The notes under the pieces are model-generated. The model did not search any database. It saw only the letters and a program-made list of their open reading frames with translations, and was not told where the DNA came from. A stretch of 64,000 nucleotides of DNA from Oricola sp. (GTDB lineage: Bacteria; Pseudomonadota; Alphaproteobacteria; Rhizobiales; Rhizobiaceae), in NCBI RefSeq assembly GCF_022763245.1, contig NZ_JALEGV010000041.1:124001-188000 (forward strand). The letters run 5' to 3'. Positions 9,512 through 19,012 of the stretch are shown here, in pieces. A program made the translations under genes and the position numbers. Position 1 is the stretch's first letter. Each line of letters starts with the position of its first letter.

Positions 9512-11040
9512 TGGCTCGAAGCGAACCCGTGCAGCGGACCTTTCCGACCGAGCAGGCCCTGACGCGCTTCGCCGCCGATTTCGCCATGGCGTTGCAACCG
9601 GGCGACTGCATTCTGTTGCGAGGCGATCTTGGAGCCGGGAAGACAACGTTTGCTCGCGCCGTGATCCGCGCGCTGGCGGGCGATTTCGAAGGACTGCTGG
9701 AGGTGCCGAGCCCCACCTTCACGCTCGTCCAGACCTACGATCTGCGCTTGCCGGTCAGCCACTTCGATCTCTATCGCCTCACCGATCCGGACGAACTCGA
9801 TGAGCTGTGCCTCTGGGAGGCGCTATCGGGCGGTGTCGCACTGGTCGAATGGCCGCAACGCGCAGAGGCGGCACTGCCGGGCACGGGTGTAACTGTCGCG
9901 CTCGACGAAAATCCCGCCGACCCCGACAGCCGCGATCTCGTCGTGGACGGTCCCGCCGAATTCATCACCCGGCTCGATCGCAGCCTTGCAATCCGCCGGT
10001 TCCTCGAAGAGCACGACTGGCCCACAGCACAGCGCATGTTCCTTCTCGGCGACGCCTCGACCCGGGCTTATGAGACCGTGCGGAGTGATGGCGTGACCGC
10101 GATCCTGATGAACGCCCCGCGCCGACCGGACGGCCCGCCAGTGCGCGACGGGAAGCCCTATTCGCAGATCGCCCATCTGGCGGAGGACATCCTGCCCTTC
10201 GTAGCGATCGGGCAGGCTTTGAAGGACAAGGGGTTCCGCGCACCCAAAATCCACGTCTTCGATCTTGACGCCGGCTTCGTCCTGCTCGAGCATCTGGGCG
10301 GTGATGGCGTCCTTGACGCGGATCGCCGGCCGATTTCGGAGCGCTATGAGGGCGGTCTCGATTGCCTTGCGGCGATGCATCGCCTCGAATGGCCCCGCGA
10401 CATGGAAGTCGCCGGTCGCGCGTATCAAGTGCCGGATTTCGATCTGCCGGCCTTTCAAATCGAAACGGAACTTCTGACGGACTGGTACGTGCCGCGGGTC
10501 ACCGGTGCGCCCTTGTCGCAGGACGGGCTCGCCGCATTTCGCGGCCTCTGGACGCGTCTGTTCAATATCGTCGATGCGGGTGAGAAGACGCTGCTCCTGC
10601 GGGATTTCCATTCGCCCAACATCATCTGGGACGCCGCCGCCGAAGGCGTCGAACGCGTCGGTCTGATCGATTTCCAGGACGCGATGATCGGGTCCACGGC
10701 CTATGACGTTGCATCGTTGCTGCAGGATGCCCGCGTCGATGTGCCTGCAGATTTGCGGTCCCGCCTTCTCGATCGTTACTGCGCCTTGCGCGCAGTGTCG
10801 GAAGCGTTCGACGAGGCCGGCTTCCGGCTTGCCTTCGCCATTCTCGCTGCCCAGCGAGCGACAAAAATCCTCGGGATTTTCGTGCGTCTTGACGAGCGAG
10901 ATGGCAAGCCGGGCTATCTCGCTCACATTCCGCGCCTACAGGCCTATCTGCGCGAGAGTCTTGCCCATCCGCCCCTCGCGGAACTGGCCGATTGGTATGC
11001 GGAGCATGGCATTCTCGATGCGACCGTGGAGCCGCGCTAG
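9511..11040 (+). CDS. tsaE-amgK: Fusion: tRNA threonylcarbamoyladenosine factor TsaE + AmgK-type sugar kinase
   Basis: One 509-aa frame joins two enzymes. Residues 1-150 are TsaE, the ATPase for t6A37 tRNA modification, with P-loop GDLGAGKTTFAR (38-49) and SPTFTLVQTY (67-76). Residues 165-509 are an aminoglycoside-phosphotransferase-like kinase with LLGDASTRAYE, catalytic LLLRDFHSPNIIWD and metal-binding LIDFQDAMIG, matching AmgK, which phosphorylates N-acetylmuramate at the anomeric position during peptidoglycan recycling. The GTG start overlaps the divL stop by one base; murU begins immediately after the stop. No stop or frameshift separates the domains. Confidence 0.9.
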   Translation: MARSEPVQRTFPTEQALTRFAADFAMALQPGDCILLRGDLGAGKTTFARAVIRALAGDFEGLLEVPSPTFTLVQTYDLRLPVSHFDLYRLTDPDELDELCLWEALSGGVALVEWPQRAEAALPGTGVTVALDENPADPDSRDLVVDGPAEFITRLDRSLAIRRFLEEHDWPTAQRMFLLGDASTRAYETVRSDGVTAILMNAPRRPDGPPVRDGKPYSQIAHLAEDILPFVAIGQALKDKGFRAPKIHVFDLDAGFVLLEHLGGDGVLDADRRPISERYEGGLDCLAAMHRLEWPRDMEVAGRAYQVPDFDLPAFQIETELLTDWYVPRVTGAPLSQDGLAAFRGLWTRLFNIVDAGEKTLLLRDFHSPNIIWDAAAEGVERVGLIDFQDAMIGSTAYDVASLLQDARVDVPADLRSRLLDRYCALRAVSEAFDEAGFRLAFAILAAQRATKILGIFVRLDERDGKPGYLAHIPRLQAYLRESLAHPPLAELADWYAEHGILDATVEPR

Positions 11041-11781
11041 ATGGTTGCAGGAGTGACGACCGCCATGATCCTCGCCGCCGGTTTCGGCAAGCGGCTGCGG
11101 CCGATCACAGACACAGTGCCGAAGCCTCTCGTGCCGGTCGGTGGCAAGACCATGCTCGACCGCAGCCTGGATCTGGCCGGGTCGGCAGGCGTCGCCAGGG
11201 CTGTCGTCAACGTGCACTACCTTGCGGACCAGATCATCGGCCATTGCGCCAAGCGCGCTTCGCCCGCCATCACGATCAGCGATGAAACGGCCGGAATCCT
11301 CGAAACCGGCGGCGGCGTGGTCAAGGCGCTGCCGTTGCTCGGCACCGATCCGTTTCTCTTGCTCAACGCCGACACGTTCTGGGTCGAATGGGGCCGGCCG
11401 AACCTGACTGCGATGATCGAGCGGTTTGATCCTGCGGAAATGGATATTCTGCTGATGCTTTGCCGGCTTAGGGATACGACGGGTCATGCGGGTGGCGCCG
11501 ATTTTGCGATCGGTGCTGATGGCAGGCTCACGCGGCTGGCCGACAAGACGGACCCGGCCGGCGTGCTCTATGCCGGTGCGACGATCTACAATCCGGCGAT
11601 CTTCGCCGAGTCCGCGGCCGAACCGCATTCGCTCAATCTCTATTATGACCGCGCCGCGGCGGAAGGCCGCTTGTTCGGCCATGTGATGGAAGACGGCCAT
11701 TGGTTCACGGTGGGGACACCGGAGGCCTTGCCGGCGGCAGAGACGAAGCTGGACTCGCTTGCGCGGCAACGCGCCGATTGA
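11041..11781 (+). CDS. murU: N-acetylmuramate-1-phosphate uridylyltransferase MurU-like
   Basis: A 246-aa nucleotidyltransferase with the sugar-nucleotidyltransferase signature MILAAGFGKRLRPITDTVPKP at its N-terminus, the LLLNADTFW metal site and a full Rossmann-like fold. Placed directly after AmgK (no gap), it most likely makes UDP-MurNAc from MurNAc-1-phosphate, bypassing de novo synthesis and the fosfomycin target. By sequence alone it could be read as a mannose-1-phosphate guanylyltransferase, the common automated label; the AmgK neighbour favours MurU. Confidence 0.82.
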   Translation: MVAGVTTAMILAAGFGKRLRPITDTVPKPLVPVGGKTMLDRSLDLAGSAGVARAVVNVHYLADQIIGHCAKRASPAITISDETAGILETGGGVVKALPLLGTDPFLLLNADTFWVEWGRPNLTAMIERFDPAEMDILLMLCRLRDTTGHAGGADFAIGADGRLTRLADKTDPAGVLYAGATIYNPAIFAESAAEPHSLNLYYDRAAAEGRLFGHVMEDGHWFTVGTPEALPAAETKLDSLARQRAD

Positions 11782-11856
11782 CCCAGGCCTGTCCGGCGAA
11801 GGAAACTGCAGCCGGGAATCACCCTTCCTTGAAAGCAATACCCGGAAAGGCGGCAC

Positions 11857-14800
11857 TTGGCCGGTTACGTTCATCCGCGTGTGTTCACCATCGCGCCCGG
11901 CATTCCCTTCTTGCCGGCGGTCACGCATGCGCTGTGTGACGGCGACCTCGTTCCAGGCTTTCGCTTCAACGGCGATCCGCTGCAGTTGCCAGCCGTGTCC
12001 ATCTATGTTCCCACGCGGCGCGCGGCACGCGAGATGCGCTCCGCCTTTCTGGACCATCTCGGCGGCGAGACGATCCTCCTGCCGCGCATTCGTCCGCTTG
12101 GCGAATTCGACGAAGACGCCGAGTTTTTCGTTGGCGATGACGCGAGCGCGCTGGAGATTCCACCGGCCATCGACGCGACCGAACGGTTGTTGCTGCTCGG
12201 CACGCTGATCCGCCAATGGACAAAGCACCTGAAGATCGACATCGGCAAGCTCTACGGCGACGAGCGGATCGCGACGCCGGTTTCGACCGCTGACGCTTTT
12301 TGGCTGGCGCGCGATCTCGCCGGCCTGATGGACGAGTTCTCGACCGGACAGGTGCCGGTCACCGAGATCGCTGGCCTCGACACTGGCGAATTGTCGGAGT
12401 GGTGGAAGGTCACGCTCGCTTTTCTGGAGATCATGCGTCGTGAATGGCCGGACATTCTGGCCGAACGCCGGGTGATCGACAGCGGCGAGCACCGCAATCG
12501 TCGGATCCTCGCCGAGGCAACGCGTCTCAAACGCAATCCGCCGACAGGTCCGGTCATCGTCGCCGGTTCGACGGGCTCGATCCCGGCGACGGCAGACCTG
12601 ATCGCCACCGTCGCGCGCCTTCCCTTGGGCGCGGTCGTGCTACCGGGGTTCGACCGGACGATGGACGAGCCCTCGCGTGCGCTACTGGCCTCCGACGAGG
12701 ATCTCGCATCTGTCATCGGCCATCCGCAATACGGTCTGCAAAGGCTCGCCACCGTCATTGGTATCACGCCCGATTCTGTAGAACCGGTCGGGGAATTGGC
12801 ACCATCTCTGGCGGCGCGAAACCTGTGGGTCGCTGAAAGCCTCCGCCCGTCCGCGACGACCGACCGGTGGATGCAGACGCGTGCGACCGTCACTGACGCG
12901 GCCTTCAACGATGTTGCGCTCCTTGTAGCGCCGAACGAGCATTGGGAGGCCGCAGCGATCGCCGCTGCCCTTCGTGAAGCGATCCGCGATCCGAAGGCGA
13001 CCGCCGCGTTGGTGACACCGGACCGCAACCTCGCCCGCCGTGTCGTCGGCGAACTGGCGCGCTACGGCATCGATGCTCTCGACACCGGCGGAACGCCCGC
13101 CTTTTCGACGCAGCAGGGCCGATTGCTGCAACTGGTGCTGGAAATCGTCTTCAATCCGGGCGATCCGGCGACATTGCTCGCGCTGGCCAAGCATCCATTG
13201 GTCACGTTGTCCGCTGGACCCGACGATCATGCCGACAGGGTGGCGCAATTCGAGATGGCGATCCTGCGCAACGGCACCGGGCGTGTCGGTCCCGACGCGC
13301 TCGTTGCCCTGGTGGTGCGACGCAAGGCCGAACTCGCACGTCACAAGGAGGGTGGCACCCGCGTTTCGTCTTGGCTTGCCGCTCTCGACGATGAGGATTT
13401 CGCTCGGCTGACGGCGTTCGCTGCCTGTTTCGAGACCGCGCTCGCTCCGCTGGTCGAACTTGCCGGAAATGCCGAAGAAGTCGCCTTCGATCGTCTTGTC
13501 GAGGCCACGGTGCGCGTGCTGGAAGCCTTGGCGCGTGATGCGGACGGGTTCCACGATCCGCTTTATGAAGGCGAGCCGGGCGCGCTTCTGCGCGGTTTCC
13601 TGTCCGGGTTGGTCGCGGCCGAGGCGCCGCTTTTCTTGAAACCGTCGGAATGGCCGCAAGCCGTCGGCGCACTGATGGCCGATATGGCGGTCAAGCCCGC
13701 GCCGGGTGGCCATCCCCGCATCTCCATCTGGGGCGCATTGGAGGCTCGCCTTCAAACCGTCGATCTCATGATCCTCGGCGGTCTCAACGAAGGCGTGTGG
13801 CCGTCGCAAACGAACAACGATCAGTTTCTGACCCGCGGCATGAAGGCCGGGCTGGGACTGGAACCGCCCGAACGCCGGATCGGCCTCGCGGCACATGATT
13901 TCCAGATGGCGTTGGGCCAGGCCCGTGTGATCCTGTCGCGGTCCGAACGCGCCGAGGGTGCGCCCGCCATCGCATCGCGCTGGTGGCAGCGGCTCACAAC
14001 CTTTGCCGGCAGGGAGGCTGTGGACCGGATGACTGCTAAGGGCGGGCTCTACCTCGCTTTTGCCCGGGCCATGGAGGATGGGCCGACAATGCCGTCGGCG
14101 CCGCGTCCTGCTCCAACCCCACCGCTTGCATCCCGGCCCAAGTCGCTCTCCGTCACTGAAGTCGAAACGCTGATCCGTGATCCCTATGCGGTTTATGCGA
14201 AGAAGGTCTTGCGCCTGAAACCGATCGAAGAGCTCGTGCGCGATCCTGGGGCTGCCGAACGGGGCTCGCTCTTCCACGCGATCTTCGAGCATGTCGTGCG
14301 CGAACATGTCGATCCGCTCGCTCCTGACGCGCTGGATCGCACGCTCGCGATCGCCCGACATCTCTTTGATGCCGAAGACCTGCCGCCGGACATTCGCGCG
14401 ACATGGTGGCCCCGTGTCGAAGCGGCCGCCGCCGAGATCAAGGCATGGGAGGCGGATCGAGCCGCAGGTGTCGCAGAGCGCCATGCGGAGATCGTCGCGG
14501 CGCCGACGCCTGTCGGTCAGTCCGGCGTCGTCCTCACCGGCCGGGCCGACCGCATGGACCGGCGCAGCGACGGATCGGTGGACATCATCGACTTCAAGAC
14601 GGGCACGCCGCCAAGCGCCAGGATGGTCAAGGCGCTGCTTGCGCCACAATTGCCGCTTGAGGGCGCCCTGCTGCTGGAAGGCGCGTTCTCGGAATTCGGA
14701 CCGGCCAACCCGGCCGGCATGGCCTATGTCCACATCGACCCGAAGGGTCGCGTCAGAGAGAAGAACGCGTTGAAGGGGGATCGTTCGGGCGACGATGTCG

Positions 14801-14985
14801 ACCCGGTCGATGCGAGCCAGGGCGCGTGGCAAAAACTGAAGGACATGCTCGCTTATTACGGTATCGAAACGAATGGATACCAGTCTCAGCGCATGCCGCA
14901 GAAGGTGCATGACCGGCCGGGCGATTACGATCACCTGGCCCGCACGCGCGAATGGCGGGTAGCCGGGGTAGACGATGATGAGTGA
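11857..14985 (+). CDS. addB: Double-strand break repair protein AddB
   Basis: Subunit of the AddAB helicase-nuclease that processes DNA ends for RecA recombination. The 1042-aa protein starts at TTG 11857 with GGAAAGG 6 bp upstream and ends 11 bp inside addA. The C-terminal nuclease core is visible as VDIIDFKTGTPP (about 909-920), with GSLFHAIFEH upstream. I find only two cysteines in the whole protein and none in the nuclease domain, so the four-cysteine iron-sulphur cluster of Bacillus AddB is absent. The helicase-like N-terminal part is the diverged alphaproteobacterial type. Confidence 0.93.
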   Translation: MAGYVHPRVFTIAPGIPFLPAVTHALCDGDLVPGFRFNGDPLQLPAVSIYVPTRRAAREMRSAFLDHLGGETILLPRIRPLGEFDEDAEFFVGDDASALEIPPAIDATERLLLLGTLIRQWTKHLKIDIGKLYGDERIATPVSTADAFWLARDLAGLMDEFSTGQVPVTEIAGLDTGELSEWWKVTLAFLEIMRREWPDILAERRVIDSGEHRNRRILAEATRLKRNPPTGPVIVAGSTGSIPATADLIATVARLPLGAVVLPGFDRTMDEPSRALLASDEDLASVIGHPQYGLQRLATVIGITPDSVEPVGELAPSLAARNLWVAESLRPSATTDRWMQTRATVTDAAFNDVALLVAPNEHWEAAAIAAALREAIRDPKATAALVTPDRNLARRVVGELARYGIDALDTGGTPAFSTQQGRLLQLVLEIVFNPGDPATLLALAKHPLVTLSAGPDDHADRVAQFEMAILRNGTGRVGPDALVALVVRRKAELARHKEGGTRVSSWLAALDDEDFARLTAFAACFETALAPLVELAGNAEEVAFDRLVEATVRVLEALARDADGFHDPLYEGEPGALLRGFLSGLVAAEAPLFLKPSEWPQAVGALMADMAVKPAPGGHPRISIWGALEARLQTVDLMILGGLNEGVWPSQTNNDQFLTRGMKAGLGLEPPERRIGLAAHDFQMALGQARVILSRSERAEGAPAIASRWWQRLTTFAGREAVDRMTAKGGLYLAFARAMEDGPTMPSAPRPAPTPPLASRPKSLSVTEVETLIRDPYAVYAKKVLRLKPIEELVRDPGAAERGSLFHAIFEHVVREHVDPLAPDALDRTLAIARHLFDAEDLPPDIRATWWPRVEAAAAEIKAWEADRAAGVAERHAEIVAAPTPVGQSGVVLTGRADRMDRRSDGSVDIIDFKTGTPPSARMVKALLAPQLPLEGALLLEGAFSEFGPANPAGMAYVHIDPKGRVREKNALKGDRSGDDVDPVDASQGAWQKLKDMLAYYGIETNGYQSQRMPQKVHDRPGDYDHLARTREWRVAGVDDDE

Positions 14986-17900
14986 GGCGCCGCGCAAGGT
15001 CGTGCCCGACGCCGATACGCTTGCGCGCCAGGCCGTCGCGGCCAGCCCTGACCGTTCCGTCTGGGTTTCGGCAAATGCGGGCTCCGGCAAGACCTATGTT
15101 CTGGCGACCCGCGTCATTCGCCAGTTGCTGGACGGCACTGATCCCTCCCGCATCCTCTGCCTGACTTACACCAAGACCGCCGCCGCCGAGATGAAGGATC
15201 GGGTCTTCAAGCGGCTTGGCGAGTGGGTGACCATGCCGGAGGCGGATCTGCGCGCCGTGCTCGCCGATCTGGAAGGACGGCAGCCTGACGCGGCGAAGCT
15301 CGCCTTCGCGCGCTGTCTTTTCGCCCGGGCGCTGGAAACGCCGGGTGGCCTCAAGATCCAGACCATTCACGCCTTCTGCGACGCCTTGCTGCATCGATTT
15401 CCGCTGGAGGCCAATGTTCCCGGCCATTTCGAGCAGCTCGACGAGGACATGATCGCGGCTCTGATCGGTGAAGCGCGCGCCGAGATGCTGGCGCGAATCG
15501 ATGCGGGTAGCGACGGGGCGGTCGAGGAGGCATTTCGGGCGGTCATCGACCTGACGGGTGAAACCGGCCTCAACGGCCTGCTCGACGAAGCGGTTCGCAG
15601 CCGGTCGAGGCTGACCACGTTTCTGCGCATGCTCGGTCCCCACGCCGAACGCCGCGCCTTCTATCGAGACGCATTCGACCTCGCCGCGGACGATACGGCG
15701 GACCGTTTCGTGGCAGATGCCGTAGCGGCATTGCGCCGCCATGTCCAGGTCATGCGTGAAGTGCTGGACGCGTCGGCGTCCGTATCGACGAAGTCCGGCC
15801 GCACATTCGCGGACGCCTTTCTGGGCGCGTGCTCGGCCGACGACGGTTTCACGCAGCTCGAAGAGCTGTTTTTCACGAAAAAGGGTGATCCCGCTTCCAC
15901 GACGCGCCTGTTTGGCGACAAGTCCGTCCAGGCGGTGCCCGCCTTCGAGAATGCTCATGGTGAAGCACTGCACACGATGATGTGGGCGCGCGATCGCATC
16001 GCACTTCTTCGCCAGACCGAGAACACACTGGCGGCACTGACGGTCGTCGATCGGCTGTTAGCCGGCTATGAGAAATTGAAGAGCAGCCGCGGCTATCTCG
16101 ATTTCGACGACCTGATCGAGCGCACCGCGTCGCTTCTCGCGCGGCCGGATGTCGGCGCTTGGGTGCGCTACAAGCTCGATCAGGGCATCGATCACATCCT
16201 GGTCGATGAGGCGCAGGACACCAGCCCAGAGCAATGGCAGGTCATTCGTGCCCTCTCCGACGAGTTCTTCGCGGGCGAAGCGGCCCGAGACGTGCGCCGA
16301 ACCCTGTTCGCGGTCGGAGACGAGAAACAGTCCATCTATTCCTTCCAGGGGGCCGATCCAGCGATTTTCGGTGAAACCGGCGATGACGTGCGCCGCCGCG
16401 CGCGCGCCGCCTTCGGCGAGGAGGGTTTCGCCGACGTGCCGCTGGCGACTTCCTTCCGCTCCACCGGCGATGTGCTCGGCGCGGTCGATATCGTGTTCGA
16501 ATCGGACCAGAACCGGCAGGGCGTCGCCTATGGCGCGAGTGCCGTCCGGCACCGTTCGCTGCGCAGCCGGCAGCCCGGCCGGGTCGAGGTCTGGCCGCTG
16601 GTGCGCAACGAGGACGAGGAAGAGACCGACGACTGGACCGAACCGGTCGATGCTCCGCGTCCGGCGACCGTCACCGTCGCCGAGCGGGTCGCAGACACGA
16701 TTGCGGGCTGGATCGAGAGTGGCGAACGGCTCGAAGGCACTGGCCGTCCGATCACCGCCGGAGACGTCCTGATCCTCGTCCGGAGCCGCGACAGTTTCGT
16801 CGCGACCCTGTCACGGGCGCTGAAGGCGCGAAAGGTGGACGTCGCGGGTGCCGACCGGCTGAAGATGACCGACCACATCGCGGTTCTCGACCTGCTGGCG
16901 GTAGCGAATTTCGTCCTCCAGCCGGCGGACGACCTCTCGTTGGCCGCCCTATTGCGGTCCCCCCTCTTCAATGTCGACGAGGATGCCCTGTTCGAGATCG
17001 CCCATGACCGCGCCGGCATGACACTGTTCGAGGCCCTCGCGCAGAAGGCGGCGAATGACGAAACGATCGCCGCGATCCATGCGACGCTCGCCGGATGGCG
17101 GGAGCGCGCGCAGAGCCTGCCTGTCTATGAATTCTATGCGTCGATCCTCTCGGCCGAAGGCGGTCGCGAGAAGTTGATCGGCCGGCTCGGACCGGAAACG
17201 CCGGATATGCTGGACGAGTTCATGCGTTACGCACTCGCCCAGGAACGCGCAGGCCTGCCGTCGCTGCAGAACTTCGTCTCCGTCCTCCAGGCGGCGAGCC
17301 CGGTGATCAAGCGCGAGATGGACCCGACGCAAGAGCAGGTGCGCATCATGACGGTGCACGGTGCCAAGGGCCTGGAAGCGCCGGTGGTCTTCCTGATCGA
17401 CCGCGGCGCCGCGCCGCACAATCCGCGCAACACCGGCGGCTTTCTGGAGGTGACGCACGAAGACGGTCCGCCCGCCATTCTGTGGAACGGCGAGAGCGGG
17501 TTGAAATCTCAGGCCAGCGAGAACGCGAGGGCGAAGGTGGCGGCCAAAGCCGCGGAGGAATATCGCCGCCTGCTCTATGTGGGGATGACACGGGCCGCCG
17601 ACCGGCTCATCGTCGCCGGCTATGCCGGCAAGCGCGGCGGCAAGGAAGACACCTGGCGCGCTGTGGTGGAACAGGCGCTGGAAGCCAGGTCGCAGACGGT
17701 CGCCTATCCGGAGTTCAAGGCCCTGCGTTTCCACCTCGATGATGCTCCGCCGGTACCTGCGAGTGAGCCGGAAAGCCCCACGGACCAAGAGATCGTTGCG
17801 CTACCGGAATGGTTCGCGGATCGTGTCGTCGCGGAGCCACCCTTGCCCCGCCCTCTGGCACCGTCGGGTGCCTCGGGCATGGCGATCGAACCGGAGCGCG

Positions 17901-18487
17901 ATACCGCCTCTGTCGGCGGAGCGCCGTCCCTTCTCGCAAGGTCCGACATCGACGATATTCCGGCCCTCGGCGTGCGGCGGGGCATCGCCATGCACCGTCT
18001 GCTGCAGACGCTCCCCTCCGTCGAGCCTGCGGAACGCCAAGCGCGGGCGGCCGAGTATTGTCGCCGGTTCGAGCCCCGCTGGGATGACGCGGCCATCGAC
18101 AGGATCGTCGATGAGGCGCTGGCGATCCTGGAGGATCCGGCCTTCGCGCCGCTCTTCGCCACAGCCGCCGCCGCCGAAGCGCCGGTGATGGGCACGCTTG
18201 TTCTTGGCGGTGAAAAGCGGGCCGTGTCGGGCGTGATCGACCGGATCGCGGTCACCGACGATCGTGTCATGCTGGTGGACTACAAGACCAATGCCGCCGT
18301 TCCGAGCGATGCTTCTGATGTTCCGGCGGTCTATCTGCGGCAGATGGCGCTCTACCGATCCCTTGTCCGGCCACTCTTCCCGGATCGAACCGTCGAAGCG
18401 ATGCTGCTCTATACGACGGGTCCGAAGATGATCACCCTTCCGGCCGACCTTCTCGACAAGGCGCTTCAGTCCTTCGCCACGCCGTGA
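14975..18487 (+). CDS. addA: Double-strand break repair helicase/nuclease AddA
   Basis: Motor and nuclease subunit of AddAB. The 1170-aa UvrD-type helicase has Walker A ANAGSGKTYV near residue 35, motif Ia LTYTKTAAAEM, Walker B VDEAQDTSPEQW around 410, GDEKQSIYSFQG, and motif VI GMTRAADRLIV, followed by a C-terminal RecB-family nuclease motif VMLVDYKTN near 1100. The start ATG lies within the end of addB, so expression is coupled. The 106-bp gap before trxA suggests trxA has its own promoter. Confidence 0.96.
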   Translation: MMSEAPRKVVPDADTLARQAVAASPDRSVWVSANAGSGKTYVLATRVIRQLLDGTDPSRILCLTYTKTAAAEMKDRVFKRLGEWVTMPEADLRAVLADLEGRQPDAAKLAFARCLFARALETPGGLKIQTIHAFCDALLHRFPLEANVPGHFEQLDEDMIAALIGEARAEMLARIDAGSDGAVEEAFRAVIDLTGETGLNGLLDEAVRSRSRLTTFLRMLGPHAERRAFYRDAFDLAADDTADRFVADAVAALRRHVQVMREVLDASASVSTKSGRTFADAFLGACSADDGFTQLEELFFTKKGDPASTTRLFGDKSVQAVPAFENAHGEALHTMMWARDRIALLRQTENTLAALTVVDRLLAGYEKLKSSRGYLDFDDLIERTASLLARPDVGAWVRYKLDQGIDHILVDEAQDTSPEQWQVIRALSDEFFAGEAARDVRRTLFAVGDEKQSIYSFQGADPAIFGETGDDVRRRARAAFGEEGFADVPLATSFRSTGDVLGAVDIVFESDQNRQGVAYGASAVRHRSLRSRQPGRVEVWPLVRNEDEEETDDWTEPVDAPRPATVTVAERVADTIAGWIESGERLEGTGRPITAGDVLILVRSRDSFVATLSRALKARKVDVAGADRLKMTDHIAVLDLLAVANFVLQPADDLSLAALLRSPLFNVDEDALFEIAHDRAGMTLFEALAQKAANDETIAAIHATLAGWRERAQSLPVYEFYASILSAEGGREKLIGRLGPETPDMLDEFMRYALAQERAGLPSLQNFVSVLQAASPVIKREMDPTQEQVRIMTVHGAKGLEAPVVFLIDRGAAPHNPRNTGGFLEVTHEDGPPAILWNGESGLKSQASENARAKVAAKAAEEYRRLLYVGMTRAADRLIVAGYAGKRGGKEDTWRAVVEQALEARSQTVAYPEFKALRFHLDDAPPVPASEPESPTDQEIVALPEWFADRVVAEPPLPRPLAPSGASGMAIEPERDTASVGGAPSLLARSDIDDIPALGVRRGIAMHRLLQTLPSVEPAERQARAAEYCRRFEPRWDDAAIDRIVDEALAILEDPAFAPLFATAAAAEAPVMGTLVLGGEKRAVSGVIDRIAVTDDRVMLVDYKTNAAVPSDASDVPAVYLRQMALYRSLVRPLFPDRTVEAMLLYTTGPKMITLPADLLDKALQSFATP

Positions 18488-18593
18488 CTGCGCGGCAATT
18501 CGGGCACTGGCCTTGAATCATTTGCGGTGATACCCAGATGACATTCGAATTTCCGAACATGGTCGTTTGACCTCAAAGCGAAGGAGCGCCGCC

Positions 18594-18917
18594 ATGGCCA
18601 CCGTCAAGATCGACAACAGCAACTTCCAGTCCGACGTTCTTGGCTCTTCCGAGCCGGTCGTGGTCGATTTCTGGGCCGAATGGTGCGGCCCCTGCAAGAT
18701 GATTTCGCCCGCCCTGGAAGAGATCTCCGAGGAGATGGACGGCAAGGTGAAGATCGCCAAGGTCAATGTCGACGAGAATCAGGAACTCGCCGTTCAGTAT
18801 GGCGTCCGGTCCATCCCGATGCTGCTGATGTTCAAGGACGGCGAGATCGCCGACCAGATGATCGGTGCAGCTCCGAAGGCGCGCCTGACCGACTGGATCA
18901 AGGGCGCCATCGGCTGA
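18594..18917 (+). CDS. trxA: Thioredoxin
   Basis: The 107-aa disulphide reductase has the active site WCGPC (Cys31, Cys34) and the cis-Pro segment RSIPMLL. AAGGAG lies 7 bp before ATG 18594; the upstream in-frame ATG at 18567 lacks that spacing. It ends the addAB-side transcription unit at a strong bidirectional terminator. Thioredoxin would supply electrons to several cytoplasmic enzymes; the ArsC in this window is of the type that normally uses glutaredoxin. Confidence 0.96.
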   Translation: MATVKIDNSNFQSDVLGSSEPVVVDFWAEWCGPCKMISPALEEISEEMDGKVKIAKVNVDENQELAVQYGVRSIPMLLMFKDGEIADQMIGAAPKARLTDWIKGAIG

Positions 18918-18936
18918 CCTGCACCACCATTGAGTT

Positions 18937-18964
18937 TAAAAACCCGGCTTCGGCCGGGTTTTTT
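18937..18964. terminator. Bidirectional intrinsic terminator between trxA and folC
   Basis: AACCCGGC (18941-18948), tetraloop TTCG, GCCGGGTT (18953-18960), flanked by an A-run on the left and a T-run on the right. It can end both the plus-strand trxA transcript and the minus-strand trp-accD-folC transcript. Confidence 0.92.
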
Positions 18965-19012
18965 GTGCTTGGCGCTGCCTGAATAGGCCCAGGCTGACGG
19001 TCTTGACCCGAC

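Noticed and set aside
6827-9646. A 939-aa minus-strand frame antisense to divL
   Set aside because: It crosses the ahcY terminator and mirrors the kinase codons; no family features and no ribosome binding site.
12682-15090. An 802-aa minus-strand frame antisense to addB
   Set aside because: It spans the addB/addA junction and has no recognisable domain; a shadow frame.
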